From Amblyomma americanum (lineage: Eukaryota > Arthropoda > Arachnida > Ixodida > Ixodidae): a stretch of 64,000 nucleotides of DNA. The notes beneath the pieces were generated by a model, which was not told where the DNA came from, searched no databases, and saw nothing but the letters and a program-made list of their open reading frames with translations. Position 1 is the stretch's first letter, and each line of letters opens with the position of its first letter. Shown one piece after another: positions 20,795 to 31,865 of the stretch. The DNA lies in NCBI RefSeq assembly GCF_052857255.1, contig NC_135500.1, forward strand, positions 109,009,701-109,073,700, read 5' to 3'. The position numbers and the translations under genes were made by a program.

Positions 20795-21420
20795 ATCGGC
20801 CATCGGCGCCTCGCCGTGGTTCGGCGGCGTCTCCTGCAGTGGGGATGCGTAGACCGGTTCTGTCGTATGTTAAGAGCGCCGACTTTGGGCGCGTGGACCG
20901 AAAAAATGGTCCTTGGAGCACAGTTGCAGAATATCGACCATCCTCTACAGTTTGCCAACCGAAAACCATCTCTCCTCATGGTAACCCCTTTATTCAGCAG
21001 AGCAGGAAGCGAAAACGCGGTTTGCAAACGTGGGTTGCTGGTTTAAAGCAACCTTCCTGTAAGTCGGCAATTCTACAATTTGTCCATTCACTTCTGAAAA
21101 AATGAATATTGTACGTCGGGAGTACCCTGTCGATAGATCTCTGTGTTTGGTTGCCTTAGGGTTCAGTGACGCGAGGCAGATGAGATCATGTGTCTTTGAA
21201 AAAGCGTTGTCCGCATTCTCAGTGCACGCGATCACGTTCCTCCGCTGAGAGGTAAAGGAGCACAGTGACATCACGACTATAGGAATAAAAGAATAGTGGC
21301 ACCATGCGTACTCAAAGCAATATGAAAATAAATGGCAATAAAAAATATCTGCCGTTCTGCAGTGGTAAGCGAGTCTCATAATAAACTGCACATCTCCAAA
21401 CAAAAATCTTTAATTTCAAC
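20795..21420. other. Spacer, nothing recognised
   Basis: Unique-looking sequence between the tetranucleotide array and the Penelope-like element. No exon, tail or SINE head recognised. Confidence 0.4.
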
Positions 21421-21424
21421 CCAA

Positions 21425-22250
21425 CGTTTCAAAGCCGACTCGGCTCCTTTATCAGGAGTGACTGGGGACAGTAGCTAGCGTCTCTAAGTATGGAGGGGAG
21501 GAAGGGGTCAAAGGAACGAAAGCTGTGATGCGAAAGGCGTGGTGGATGGGGAGGAAGGGGAGGGGGTTAAGGCTGTTAGTCACGTTGTCGCACTGTGGGG
21601 AGGCTGTGAATGGCGACTTTTTTTTTCGTTGAAGTCCCTGGGCATACACTGGGAACAGGTTTCCTTCTGTGTGGTTTATGTTGTTCGGGGTGGTTTGGAT
21701 GTGCCAGGATTCCAGAAGGAGCCTTTTGTGGTAATTTGTTTTGGGTTAATAGGATTCTGGTTTCTTAGAACTTGATTATGTGGTCTGAGTTTTCGGAATG
21801 TTCGGCTACAGGATTGCAATCTCTTGCGAAGTTGCGGACGTCGTTTTTATGTTGCCAAATTCTTTCTTTGAGGTTTTTGGTTTCGCCGATGTAACCTGCG
21901 TCGCAGTCGATGCAAGGAGTTTTGCAGACAATGCCTTGGGCTCCTTCTCTCCGCGGCCGGTCTTTATGAACAGGTAGGCAAAGCGCAACAGTGTTTGTGG
22001 GCTTGTGCGCAACCTGAAGACCCCCTTTTTTCGGGAATCAGGCGATGGTTTCACTGACACCTTCGACATCAGGTAGAGTGACGTATTTTGGTGGTGGCGT
22101 TGATCTTTGTGCGTTGATTTCTTGACTCATGTGGTCGTGTTTTTGACGTCGAATGGTTTCTTGAATAAAATTTTTTGGGTAGCCGTTCATAATGAGTTCT
22201 TTGAATATCGTGCTTTGTCCTTTTTTTTTCTGTCAAGTTCTGTGCTTGTT
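21425..22250 (-). mobile_element. Penelope-like element fragment with GIY-YIG endonuclease
   Basis: Minus-strand translation gives the end of a Penelope-like polyprotein in the expected order. A linker (ELIMNGYPKNFIQETI near 22195-22150; PPKYVTLPDVEGVSETIA near 22100-22045) and a broken VAHKPTNT segment come first. Then comes the endonuclease: GIVCKTPCIDCDAGYIGETK (about 21935-21875) with its Cys knuckle and YIG core, followed by LKERIWQHKNDVRNF and PVAEHSENSDHIIKF. One stop (TGA after VSETIA) and a frameshift separate the parts. The 3' region ends near 21425 in the ACGTTTCAAAGCCGACTCGG segment common at Penelope-like ends. RT is not clearly readable above 22250. Confidence 0.78.
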
Positions 22251-22739
22251 GTGCAGATGAGACTGAGATGTGCAGTTTATTATAACTTCAAACCCAACAA
22301 GACAGGCAAACATGTCAAAATGTTTAGTTTTTTTAACCGAGTCTCTTGATCTTTGTGTTCTCCTTAGCGGTGTTCTTTTGTTTTTGATATAGTGGCGTTG
22401 GAGACTCGATGCACCGTGTTCGACCCCTTTAGTCGCCAAGTGATCTCTGGTGAAATGGACAGTTTGCTCCATTCGAGTCATTTCTTGCCACACATAGCGA
22501 AAACACGTGCTTTTTGAAGCTGTCACCAATTACGTGGCCGCAGAAGGGTCTCGCCCATTCACAGTGGTCTGCTTTATTTTGTACTGCACACAGGTCATAA
22601 CAGCACAGTACACTCACGTTGAATGACAAGGAACGAAGTAAAGGCTCTAAGGAAAAGCTTTTCAGCGTGCCGTCTTTTTCAGTGAGTGGCCACTCGATGA
22701 TGCGGTTCCATCGAGCGGCCGCATTGATACCAACCGCTG

Positions 22740-23110
22740 CCTGCACACGCTAGTAGAACAACAGCGGGCTAACGGGGTCGCATTTTTTATTGTGGCTTTT
22801 TTTGGATTTCGGATTTCGGATTTCGAAGTGGTCTGTTTGTATGTCTGAAATTTACATGACCTGAGATGTTTTACGGGCGCGAGTGAGCTTCGAACCCGGG
22901 ACGGCGAGAACACATAAGTTTTGCTGGTTACACCATAAGACAACTGCAACATCGCCGAAACCGAAAATTCTGCGTCCTAAAATAGCAGTCTCTTGCGCTG
23001 TGTTTTGGATACCACCGTCTTCATCAACTGTATCCGTGCGCAACGGAGCCGAACACCGAAAAAGCACTGAAAACCGAAGTGTAGCACTCCTAATTGCATT
23101 TGGCGAAACC
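22740..23110. repeat. Probable short interspersed repeat with tRNA-like box (class uncertain)
   Basis: On the minus strand TGGTGTAACCAGC and, ~30 bp further on, CCCGGGTTCGAAGC resemble A and B boxes of a tRNA-derived promoter (about 22890-22945). A triplicated GGATTTC/GATTTCG stretch lies at 22802-22826. The + frame 22883-23197 is open but resembles translated tick repeat, not a known protein. Orientation and limits are not settled. Confidence 0.3.
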
Positions 23111-23830
23111 ACGCTAAATCATTCGAAATTTGTTTTTGTGCGACTCTTTACCTGTGCCATGCCCTGTGCTTTTAACAATGCTGGTGGAATTACTTAGGTT
23201 GGTGGAAGGCATTAAAGAATGTAACTGATCTTCTGCAGAAACTCTGATGTCCTTTCTGGCAGATTTTTGCCAGCGTGTGGAGAGACCCTTTGACAGGACT
23301 GGCATAATAGCGGTTGTGTATTTTTTTTATGACAGCCTGGAGACAAAAGTGCATCCATGACCGTTCCGGGCCGTTTTCACAGAGGCGCCGACTACGTCAT
23401 GCTTCACACCGTAGTGGCAGAAACACAACACATTCAATAAGCGACCACGGCCTGCGCTCCACGATTCGAGGAAAAATAAAAGGAGGAAAAAAGAAAGGCA
23501 GGCAAAGACACAGCAGGAGACCCCTCCCCATTGTCCTTTCCTTCCTCCTCCTTACCATCTGCAACCGGGTGCCCGTGTACCTCTTGAAAAAGAATTTCGC
23601 CCTACCTAAGCACCTGCTCACATCCTTGACCCTTCGCGTTACCGCCTCTCCCACTTCTTCACCGTTTGATGCTGCGAGCCGTGCGTCTTGTTCTCGTAGC
23701 CTTTGTGGATAGAACACTGCCAAAAATTCTGGCCGAAGGGTAGAGGAAAATTGAAGGAAGTTTTGGTTAAGACGATTCCCATCTCTTGGTTATTTATTTT
23801 AAAAAAAAGCGACAACAGCAATGGCATATC
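23110..23830. other. Spacer, nothing recognised
   Basis: No gene or repeat family recognised. Frames on both strands near 23314-23723 are Arg/Ser-rich and unsupported. Confidence 0.35.
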
Positions 23831-23834
23831 GCTT

Positions 23835-24056
23835 TAAGCATGCGGCTCGAGGACGGTGTGTGATTCGTTCCCCAGTGCCGCCGTTTAGCCACTGGTTTCC
23901 AATGGGCACAAGTTCTCTAGAAGCCTGGCGCTTGGTTTCTTTGAGCTGAAGCGCTCGAAAAATGGTCTTTCACCTAACCTTGTGTTGAAGAAAACACTTC
24001 ATCCCATTGCGCTTGGTGCGAGGTTGCCATTGCACTATTAAAACTCATCATCAGCA
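23835..24056 (+). repeat. SINE-like repeat
   Basis: The segment opens with GCATGCGGCTCGAGGACGGT...GATTCGTTCCCCAGTGCCGC, a degenerate tRNA B-box-like context. A GC-balanced body with an inverted pair AGCGCTC/GAGC follows, and it ends in AAAACTCATCATCAG, a short ATC tail. This layout suggests a tRNA-derived SINE. The family is recalled, not verified. Confidence 0.4.
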
Positions 24057-24059
24057 GAA

Positions 24060-26280
24060 GAAAACATTTCCAAGAAATGGATACCCAAGATTCTTCACTC
24101 GATGTATCCTCCAAAACTGAAAAGGATGCAACGAAAACAACTATATATGCTTATATGCTAAGGACACGCCGGTGGCAAAATCGCGTATGCAGCTAGTACG
24201 TAGAAGGTGTCAGCGAAACCTTGGCCAGTATGCTCTGAATGGAAGGGATGCAAACTACACACAAGCCGGCCACCATTATCGGACGCCTCCCTTGCCCCTT
24301 GAAAGATAGTCATCCTAAAGATAATGCCTAAGGCGTGGTCATGATGCAATATATACCTTTCTTCGAGTGCTTGGTGTCCTATAGGCTGTGGAAACAAGTT
24401 ATGGCACTTTTAAAAGTCGCCGGATAGTGTTAATCGTTTTCTGGAAACGGCTTCCTCTTCTTACTCCCGCGGTTTGTGTGCTTATAAAGCCCCTGCAACT
24501 CACCGGAGCCACACCTTGAAAAAGTAGTAGTTTACTAATCGCTTCAGAGGCAACGACCACTGACGAAAATACAAAAAGGAAACTAAAAATGTTGCCGGCC
24601 CGGAGATTGCTATCTAATCTCTCAAGCACCGGAACTGCAACCGGCGGAAATAAAGGCAAATAGAGAGGATAGCGAGAAGTACATAGAAGAGTGACAGAAA
24701 AATAATCAAAAACGGGGTAGGTTTGCACGCCATATGCAAAAAAAAAAAACTAATATGTTCGCGCCATTCTTGCGACAGTGATTTTAAGTACTGTTGTACA
24801 TATTCGCAACACGGTAAATTCAGTGCATATTCAAGGACGCGAGCACGTAGCGTCCTGTCGCTAATCGCTCGTGCGAGCGGCACATTGCACAAGCGGGCTG
24901 GATGGAGCGCCCAGCCGCCGCGCTGGAGGTAACTACTAAGCTTTGAAACGTCGTGTTATCGGACAATAACTTCTGTTCATTTCTCCGCAAATTAAAATCA
25001 TAATGTTTAACGGGGGTTTGAATCTTGATTGTTGCTCTGGGTAACGGCGTAGTTACTAGCTTGCCGTTCTGATGGCCCATTCTTCAGAAAAGTTCCCAGC
25101 ATGCCATTCTATGAAGTCTTCGTTAGCGGTTCATAGTTTACGTACGCGGTTGACATAATTGCCGAAAAAAAAACATCGATTACAGCAATGGTAAAGCCCT
25201 TATCGACGGCGAACGATCGAGTCGGAGAGGCACTGTACCAACCTTGAAAAAAATGTTGTGAACTACCACACACTAATCTTTACATTAGACAAATCACCTA
25301 CTGCCATATAACGCAACATCAAGTTTGCTGACTCTTACAGTGCAGCACTCAGTCACTTAAACGCGTCCGTGCAGCACTTTCACCACATCGACAAAATTCT
25401 CGAAGAGCTGTCTGCTATTGAGACTAATAACTGCAGTGTTAAAATGTAGTCATTAATACAGGATTTAAAATTTTCAGTGCACATTGCAAAAAGCCATATA
25501 CAAGTATCGCTGAGTGAGCTCTAAGTATGAGCGTCCGGGAATTGCGCATTTAACTTCTTGAACGAAATTACCTGGAAGTTTCATTGCTTTGCACTGTTAA
25601 TGCGCACGCAATTGCACTGTCAGCTATGCCCGTGTCGTGGGGTCACTGTATGCGCTTAAAAAAATGTACCTGTCAAGCAAAAGAGTCTACTTATAATTTC
25701 ATCTATATACCTCATAGTAGGCACGCGCTTTCTTGTAGCAGCTCACGGTCGTAGCCTCACTCCGATGGGGGAGCTTTTAATAAAAGCGCGCATTCGTACG
25801 GCGCGGCTCAACCTCCCAGAGAAACCTAACAAAACAGGGACACTGTAGCAGGGACACTGTAGCACGGACATGAGCCTTGCCAAAACACCGAGAGAGGGCG
25901 CCACGCGTTTCTTGCTGGTGCGGGAGATTCAAAATCAACAGAAAAACAGCGCAAAAAAATCGTTTGCTCCACTCAAATGTAAAATACTTTATATTTCTTT
26001 AAATGTAGGGCATTAAGGTACCTGAAGCTCCGAGAGCTTGTCGATGTATATTAAATTTGGGCTTTGGGGAGCGATAAAGTGAAGTCAAGTGGGGTATATT
26101 TCGGGACCTCGCCATAGGCTCCATGCTATCGTAGCTCATTGCGCATGGTAAGTGCAATATGTAAGCTACATTGATGAAACTTCATTAAAAGTAACTTTAA
26201 GAAGCATTCAACATATAGGCGAGAGAGCTAATCTCTAACTTTTATGCGCGACTAGGTATTAAGTTTTATTTTTCGTCGCC
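24060..26280. other. Spacer, no gene recognised
   Basis: AT-rich intergenic DNA. Around 24400-24730 the minus strand has pyrimidine-rich text that could be a retroelement 5' UTR, not confirmed. A 15-bp direct repeat (AGCAGGGACACTGTAGC unit) lies at 25838-25866. Nothing else stands out. Confidence 0.4.
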
Positions 26281-26284
26281 ATTG

Positions 26285-26640
26285 AGTTACGCGCCGTCAC
26301 GCCGCCGGCTGTCGCGAGATGGCGCGACCGGTTTTTCAAGGCGCATGGGCCAGAATCCTGGGGATGTTGGGCATGCAGGCAAACACCCTTCTCTCCCCCA
26401 ACACCCCTTACACCACCCGAGAGGTCTAGAGGTGGCCCTGCTCGGCTGCCAGGAACTATCTGCCCAACAGGCCCTGGTTTGGTGGACCTGCGGAGCTGTC
26501 AGGACCAACAGGATCCAGGAATGAGGGACTACACCTTGTATTGTAACGGGCGAGACCCACTAGGGACCTTTTCTAGAGCACCTTTCTCTAAATATGGCCA
26601 AATAAATGCTTTTCGCCACCACCACCACCACCACCACCAC
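26285..26640 (+). mobile_element. Retroelement 3' end with AATAAA and (CCA)n tail
   Basis: A frame reading LLSPNTPYTTREV, then CSAARNYLPNRPWFGGPAEL is followed by a short 3' UTR, AATAAATGC (about 26600) and a CCA triplet tail at 26616-26640. A polyadenylation signal just before a simple tail is the layout of a non-LTR 3' end. The coding piece is too short for a family call. Confidence 0.45.
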
Positions 26641-27400
26641 TGAACTTTCGTGGTCTGGTCCGCAACCAATATGCAAACACATAAATTCGTAGAAAAGAAC
26701 TTTAATGCGTGTACAAATATTACTGGTAAACAATGCGCCCAGGGACAGAATATAGTGAGAGGTTGCAGAGAGCAATGAAGATCAGGAATATCCGCAGCAG
26801 CTGGATGCTTGCGGGTGAGAAAAATGTTCTGCCTGAGATTTTTTTCAGGCATATTGGCAACGAAAGTGACATTCTGAGTCCTGATGTGCAGTATAAGAAC
26901 TGGTCAGCACTTCTGTGGTATTACAATCCTAATATGGCCGTCTGTCCGTCCTTGTCTCGTAGCGCACCAAGTTTGTGGTACACACTGCGCATAGGGGGCA
27001 ACCATTTCTGAAGCAATGTGTCCAGAAGCTTCACAGCCTACTAGCGTCGCATTGACACGCATGACTCGCATCCACCTAAAAATTTTGAAAATGCAGAGAC
27101 TTTGAGCTCAATTCAATTCTAGAGCTCGGCTTGTCAGCGTATCATGCTACAGAGAGCGAAAAAGGGAAGAAGCATGGGAGAAATATGCGATGCAGGCTTA
27201 GTCTTTAATTTTACCTCCACATACGTTCATTCTTTGCTCGCAGCTATCAATAACCATCATTTATTGGACCCCTAAAGGCCCCTGGCGCGGTTTCAGATAA
27301 GAGCAAAAGAGAGGGACATTAAATAACACGGTTGTAGGTCGCCGAATAAAATCGACATGCAATGCACAAATGAGTGCACGAAAGGATCGCAAGACTTCAT
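26641..27400. other. Spacer, nothing recognised
   Basis: Contains an unrecognised open frame at 26733-27011 (+) without a motif I can name. No splice or promoter context supports it. Confidence 0.35.
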
Positions 27401-27404
27401 ACTG

Positions 27405-27520
27405 AATTCCTGAATTGAATTGAATGTTTATTTTTCGAGCAAAATACAGGAAATGGGTCCCGGGAAAAAGGCTACAAGGGTAGATTGAGAGGTGCCCGAG
27501 GCCCAGTTGAGGTAGTTAAT
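27405..27520 (-). mobile_element. LINE 3' end, antisense, very short
   Basis: Read on the minus strand, GGACCCATTTCCTGTATTTT leads to AATAAACATTCAATTCAATT: a polyadenylation signal followed by an ATTCA tandem tail. This suggests a severely truncated non-LTR copy. Confidence 0.4.
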
Positions 27521-27524
27521 AAAA

Positions 27525-29290
27525 TGAAACTGAAAGAGATCGCGTGAAATTTCATCTCAATTTTTTGTCATATTTTAATTAAAGGTGTTAATTACAATGA
27601 ACCGTCATTTGAGTGGCTAATATCGCTAACAATATAAAGAAAAAGTGTGCACCATTGAAAAATAATTTTGGTGAGGTTCTGTTGTTGAAAGACACGAATA
27701 AGTGACATGACAGCGACTATCTAATGCGTAACATGGAGACAACAGCATGACCATAGAAATTCAACGGTCATGAACCTTTATTCATATTTTGGCTTACGTA
27801 GAGAACATTATTAGCGATAATTAGCAGAGTAGTAGTCAATGAACGCGATTTGAAATCAGTGCCCTTTTAGTGGTGTAAACTCTCTGGGCTTCATTAAGCA
27901 TCTGTCTCCCTTAAGTACACTCATGGCCAGTCAATCGCGTTTGCTCTAGTGTGCAGTCACACTTATGGGCCTACTCACGTGTAGCGCTCCGGGCTACGCA
28001 CTCATGCTCGCGCTTATCAAATGAGAACTTCCTCATGAGTGCTCCTCCACTTATAATAAGACTTAATCAGGCAATACCACGCAAACAATAAAGACAATGA
28101 TTTTTTTCATTCATGACACCATTTATTGTCCTTTTCGCAAGGCCAATAACGCACCCCCCAATTTCACGATTTAGCGACAACTCAAGCTGTGAAGCATTTG
28201 GGCAAGAAGGTTTAGCGCTGGAGTCACTGACAAAGGAGGCAAGTACAAACAAATGCGACACATCTGATATTGCTACTCAGAGTGGCTAAGAAGAAATAGA
28301 CAATTAGACAACTGCATTTGAAATGAGCTAGTTTTTAATTTTCATGCAATCGTCGTGATTAAGCTGAGTCTTTAATGGGCTGAACATCAGGGAAAGGCCG
28401 AGACCGCTGAGAACGCCAGCGTACGGCTAGGTCTTTGAGCATTGTGGGCAATGGCTGGCAGGTAACTAACAGAGCTCTCGAAGCCACCGTTTTTACGAAA
28501 CGTGACACGTATTCACAATCGTTCTAGTCAACAAAAGCAATCGATCACAAACACACACAGTTATACAAATTTACTGCCGTAGAAAGCCTATACTGTAACC
28601 GTGGCGCTAAAAGAGCACCGGTAAATCTGCTGAATGCACAGTACAACTGGTATCTGAGCAGCACACACACAGCCTACGTCACGTAGCATCAGGCGGCATA
28701 AGCCTTTACGTGAGTGCTTCACAAGACCTTCGGCTTCCCCCTCTGTTGCCCGTGGTTAGAAGCCGAACGAATAAGGCTTGAGACTTAATTCGCAATTTGG
28801 CAAAAAACAACTCCCACAAAAATCTCACGCAAGCGAGGGTGCATGTACAGCATTCATACAAATGCACACACCCCAACACTTAAGTCCAACGTGTATTGCA
28901 GTGGCTGCGGTACACTAGCGTTGCTCCCTTCTCTCCGTATGTGTCTTCAAAAATGCAAACGATATCTGTGCAGGCGAATCGTCATGTTCGAGCACACCGC
29001 AGGAAAGCGCACATCCACTCAGCTATGTGCTTACGGTTCCCAATGCAATTCCAAGTTTTGTTTCGCCTTCCAAAATAACTTATTTCTTCTCTCGAGCTTC
29101 TCTTAGTTAGAAATGAATGGGGAAAACTACCGCATTGCTAATATACCGGCGTAACTCACTTTATCTGCTCTCTCGGTCTTGCTGCAGAAATGGATTAAAA
29201 AGCTCTACAAAGAAATCTGCGCACTATAATTAAGAATTGCTAGTCAAAAACAGAAGACCACCGTAGAGGCATCAGCAGGATGCAGATGAT
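27525..29290. other. Spacer, no gene recognised
   Basis: AT-rich. No exon, SINE box or LINE motif seen. Short frames near 28067-28261 (-) and 28843-29106 (+) have no recognisable content. Confidence 0.4.
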
Positions 29291-29299
29291 GCTGAGTTG

Positions 29300-30405
29300 C
29301 GACACCATGGTTTCCAGAAAATCTGCAGGAACTTTCCCGCAGGTGGATGCTGGTGAGCAGTGCGCCACCATGGACCCCAGCACCCGCGCTTAGCCATGCG
29401 TGTCGTCGCCGTGTTCGGTGAAAAGAGATTCTGGCGGTTGAGCCGATAGCAAGTGTTTGGACCTTTAAGGCCCCTCGGCGGAGGCAACACACCACTCTGG
29501 TCCCAGATTCCTATAGACGGCACCTCCGGCCTGACCCGACCGGTGGAAATAGGCAGTCGCCTTTTCCTGTCCTTCCTTCCACATTTCACTTTCCTATCTG
29601 CCTTTTCACAACTGTCGTATCTCGTACTCTCTTCATGGTTTTTACTTCTTTTTTTGGTGGCTAGGGTTAACCTTGTGTGATGTACTGCTCTGCGTTACGT
29701 AAAATTAGGCTAAAGTTGGGGTGTACAGCTGGCGTGGGCGCGACTTGCTTGAAAGTTCCTGCCCCGTCCCCTGGTTGGGCTCCTTGGTCGGTGGCTGGCA
29801 CCCCGGCCGAAGAACACATGTTTTATAGCTCCCCCCCCCCCCCCCCCAAGAAAAAACGATCGTCCTCACAAGAGAGGGTGGGCCGAAGTAAGAGCTCAGT
29901 TCCTAACGAAAAAACACGAAACGTTCCTGAAGTATCGTGTGATACGCAGTAAAGAAGCAGACAAACCAGCCAGAAAAATATCTCCGTTGGCAGCTTCTAA
30001 GTCTCTGACGGATGCCTTGGGACTTGGCTACAAAGTGACGAAACTAGCCAACAGCGACCTACTCCTCAAGATCCGTGACAAAGAACAACATTTAAAACTC
30101 CCAAATGTAACGACCATTGGAATCATTGCTGTCTCCGTTAGTGCTCACCTATCCCTGAACGCAGCGAAAGGTTTAATTTCTGAAATCGATCTACTCATTT
30201 TCACCGAAGAAGAGATGTTGAAGGGTCTCAAGGCCCAATACATGACAAAAGTCTGCCGAATAAACATCCGTGAAGATGGTAAGGAAATACAAAAAAAACA
30301 CTTAGTCAGCCAACACCCAGAATCCATAGAAATAGGATATACGAAAAAAAAAACTGTACTACCCTTCATCCCAAATGCTCGATGCCGCTTAAAGTGCCAA
30401 AAAGT
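29300..30405 (+). mobile_element. LINE 5' UTR and ORF1 fragment
   Basis: The 5' UTR-like stretch (about 29460-29680) includes CTCGGCGGAGGCAACACACC and a pyrimidine-rich lead-in. ORF1-like coding follows: a proline/serine-rich front (29780-29950, with a poly-C run at 29831-29847), then the frame 29939-30451 with LANSDLLLKIRDKEQHLKLP, TTIGIIAVSVSAHLSLN, RINIREDGKEIQKKHLV and SIEIGYTKKKTVLPFIPN followed by RCRLKCQKV, where a CCHC knuckle begins. This matches ORF1 (gag-like RNA-binding) proteins of tick LINEs as I remember them. It is cut at about 30405 and a SINE fragment follows. ORF2 is absent. Confidence 0.65.
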
Positions 30406-30437
30406 CCCAAAAGTTCATATCATTCCCATGTGTGTTT

Positions 30438-30580
30438 GTGCGTGTGTGTGAGTTTTTAACGTCCCGAAGAGACTTAGGCTTTGAAGGACGCCGTAGTGGA
30501 GGTCATCGGGGGTTCTTTAACGTGCGCTGAGATAGCACAGCGCATAAGCGTTTTGTATTCAGATGGAGGCGAAATACGAA
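30438..30580 (-). mobile_element. Ruka-like tick SINE fragment, antisense
   Basis: Contains TTTAACGTCCCGAAG, GACGCCGTAGTGGAGG and TTCTTTAACGTGCGCTGA, all shared with the fuller copies at 61.84 and 62.70 kb, but lacks the tRNA-derived head. A 5'-truncated SINE copy. Confidence 0.65.
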
Positions 30581-30584
30581 AACG

Positions 30585-31114
30585 TCCACCCTGAAGTCAA
30601 GAAGCAATTCAGTTGAGTCATCGCCGCTGGCGCAACGGTAGCTGGGAACAGATTTGATACCGAGAAACGTCACTGCATTGTCTGGCGTCTCAGAAGAGAA
30701 ACAATAAAAAACTTGTGCCATTTGCTGGGTGAATGCGATGGCCATGCCGCGAAAATAGTACGTGTGCTGGTCAGTACAGTTTTTGAGGGGTATCTGACAT
30801 TGGCCACCACCTGGCTGGAGGGGTAGGCGGTCCATACACACGTTTTGCGCTAGCATTAACGAATCATTTCCCTCAGTGACTGCAACACCGTCACGTAGTG
30901 CAGAAGATGCGGCTTCCACAAAAGCACCAGAGCACGGTGGTAAACTGAGGTGAGGGTCTAAGAAGCACACCTGAAGGGGATTCTGGCTTTTGCAATCATC
31001 GCGGATCAGCGCTGCTTTCTCCGTCGAAAGAATCTGTTTACAGTCTCGTGGGTAAATAACAGAGCCGTATTCACACATATAATCCACTCCGAGAATAATC
31101 CCACTTAAGCACAT
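30585..31114 (-). mobile_element. Ty3/Gypsy protease-region fragment, antisense
   Basis: The minus-strand frame 31114-30503 is open for 203 codons. It starts LSGIILGVDYMCEYGSVI, like the ILGxDFL...AVID end of retroviral-type aspartic proteases in Ty3/Gypsy elements. A hydrophilic linker toward RT follows, and the final ~30 codons run into the SINE. The catalytic DTG lies outside this fragment. RT is not present here. Assignment rests on one motif. Confidence 0.5.
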
Positions 31115-31305
31115 CTATAAAACTAAGCAGAAAACATCAAACGTACATCACCAGATTTGCAAAATTGCCGTGCAAAAGCTGGAAACAAAGACTGGTGGAT
31201 AGATCAAGAGAGCTCAGATGATGTATTTGGACTTCATTGTAGACTCCATTATTACTTAGATGTTTGATTTGGACTCCACTCTCAGTGGTTGCTGAAACAT
31301 TTTCT

Positions 31306-31306
<1 letters not shown>

Positions 31307-31350
<44 letters not shown>
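31307..31350. repeat. (CAA)n microsatellite at the left edge of duplication block 2
   Basis: About 15 CAA/AAC triplets end exactly where the match to block 1 starts (the AAGTGAGT donor of exon 1). It takes the place of exon 1, so copy C has no exon 1. Confidence 0.93.
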
Positions 31351-31352
<2 letters not shown>

Positions 31353-31865
31353 GTGAGTTTTCCGCCCGCACCCTTTGTTATGATGAATTTCTCAGCTTTC
31401 TGCTGTTGAACCTAGTCACTTTCAACCCCTTCTACTTGCTGCATATTTTCATAGGTATGAGCGCGTAGTTTCTTGCGTAGCGTTTATTGAGTTTAAGCTT
31501 GACGGCGACCATTAGTCTCTCATTCAGACTGCTACTTCTCAATACACCGCTTGAGACGCTTGCTTCTAGTAAATATTGGCATTCTTTAGTTGCTGTGGTA
31601 TGGAGTTACATATCCGACGCAGACACTACACGTAATCTACTAACTCGAAACAAGCACCTTGATTTTCCTGCAAAAACATGTTGTATAGGGCAAGGCGCCG
31701 CAGCGCCTTGCCTTAATGGACACGTGAATTCCTACAGCTGTGAGGCACAGTGTGAAGAAATATGATTCTGTATCTTTCTCACAATATTTAGTGGGCTTTT
31801 CAGCTTGAAGTCCGTTGTTACTGCCACGCTTCTTGAAAAATGTCATTATTACTGTTTACACTCAG

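Noticed and set aside
20028..21105. Long open frames of SIHP, VRPS and WMDG repeats on both strands
   Set aside because: They are translations of the CCAT/CCGT array; any 4-bp repeat without a stop is open in several frames.
22883..23197. 104-codon + frame with PSSSTVSVRN
   Set aside because: Lies in a probable interspersed repeat with tRNA-like boxes; no protein family recognised.
29939..30451. Novel host gene of 170 codons
   Set aside because: The phrases SDLLLKIRDKEQ and NIREDGKEIQKKHLV match the ORF1 style of tick LINEs, and LINE 5' UTR-like sequence precedes it.
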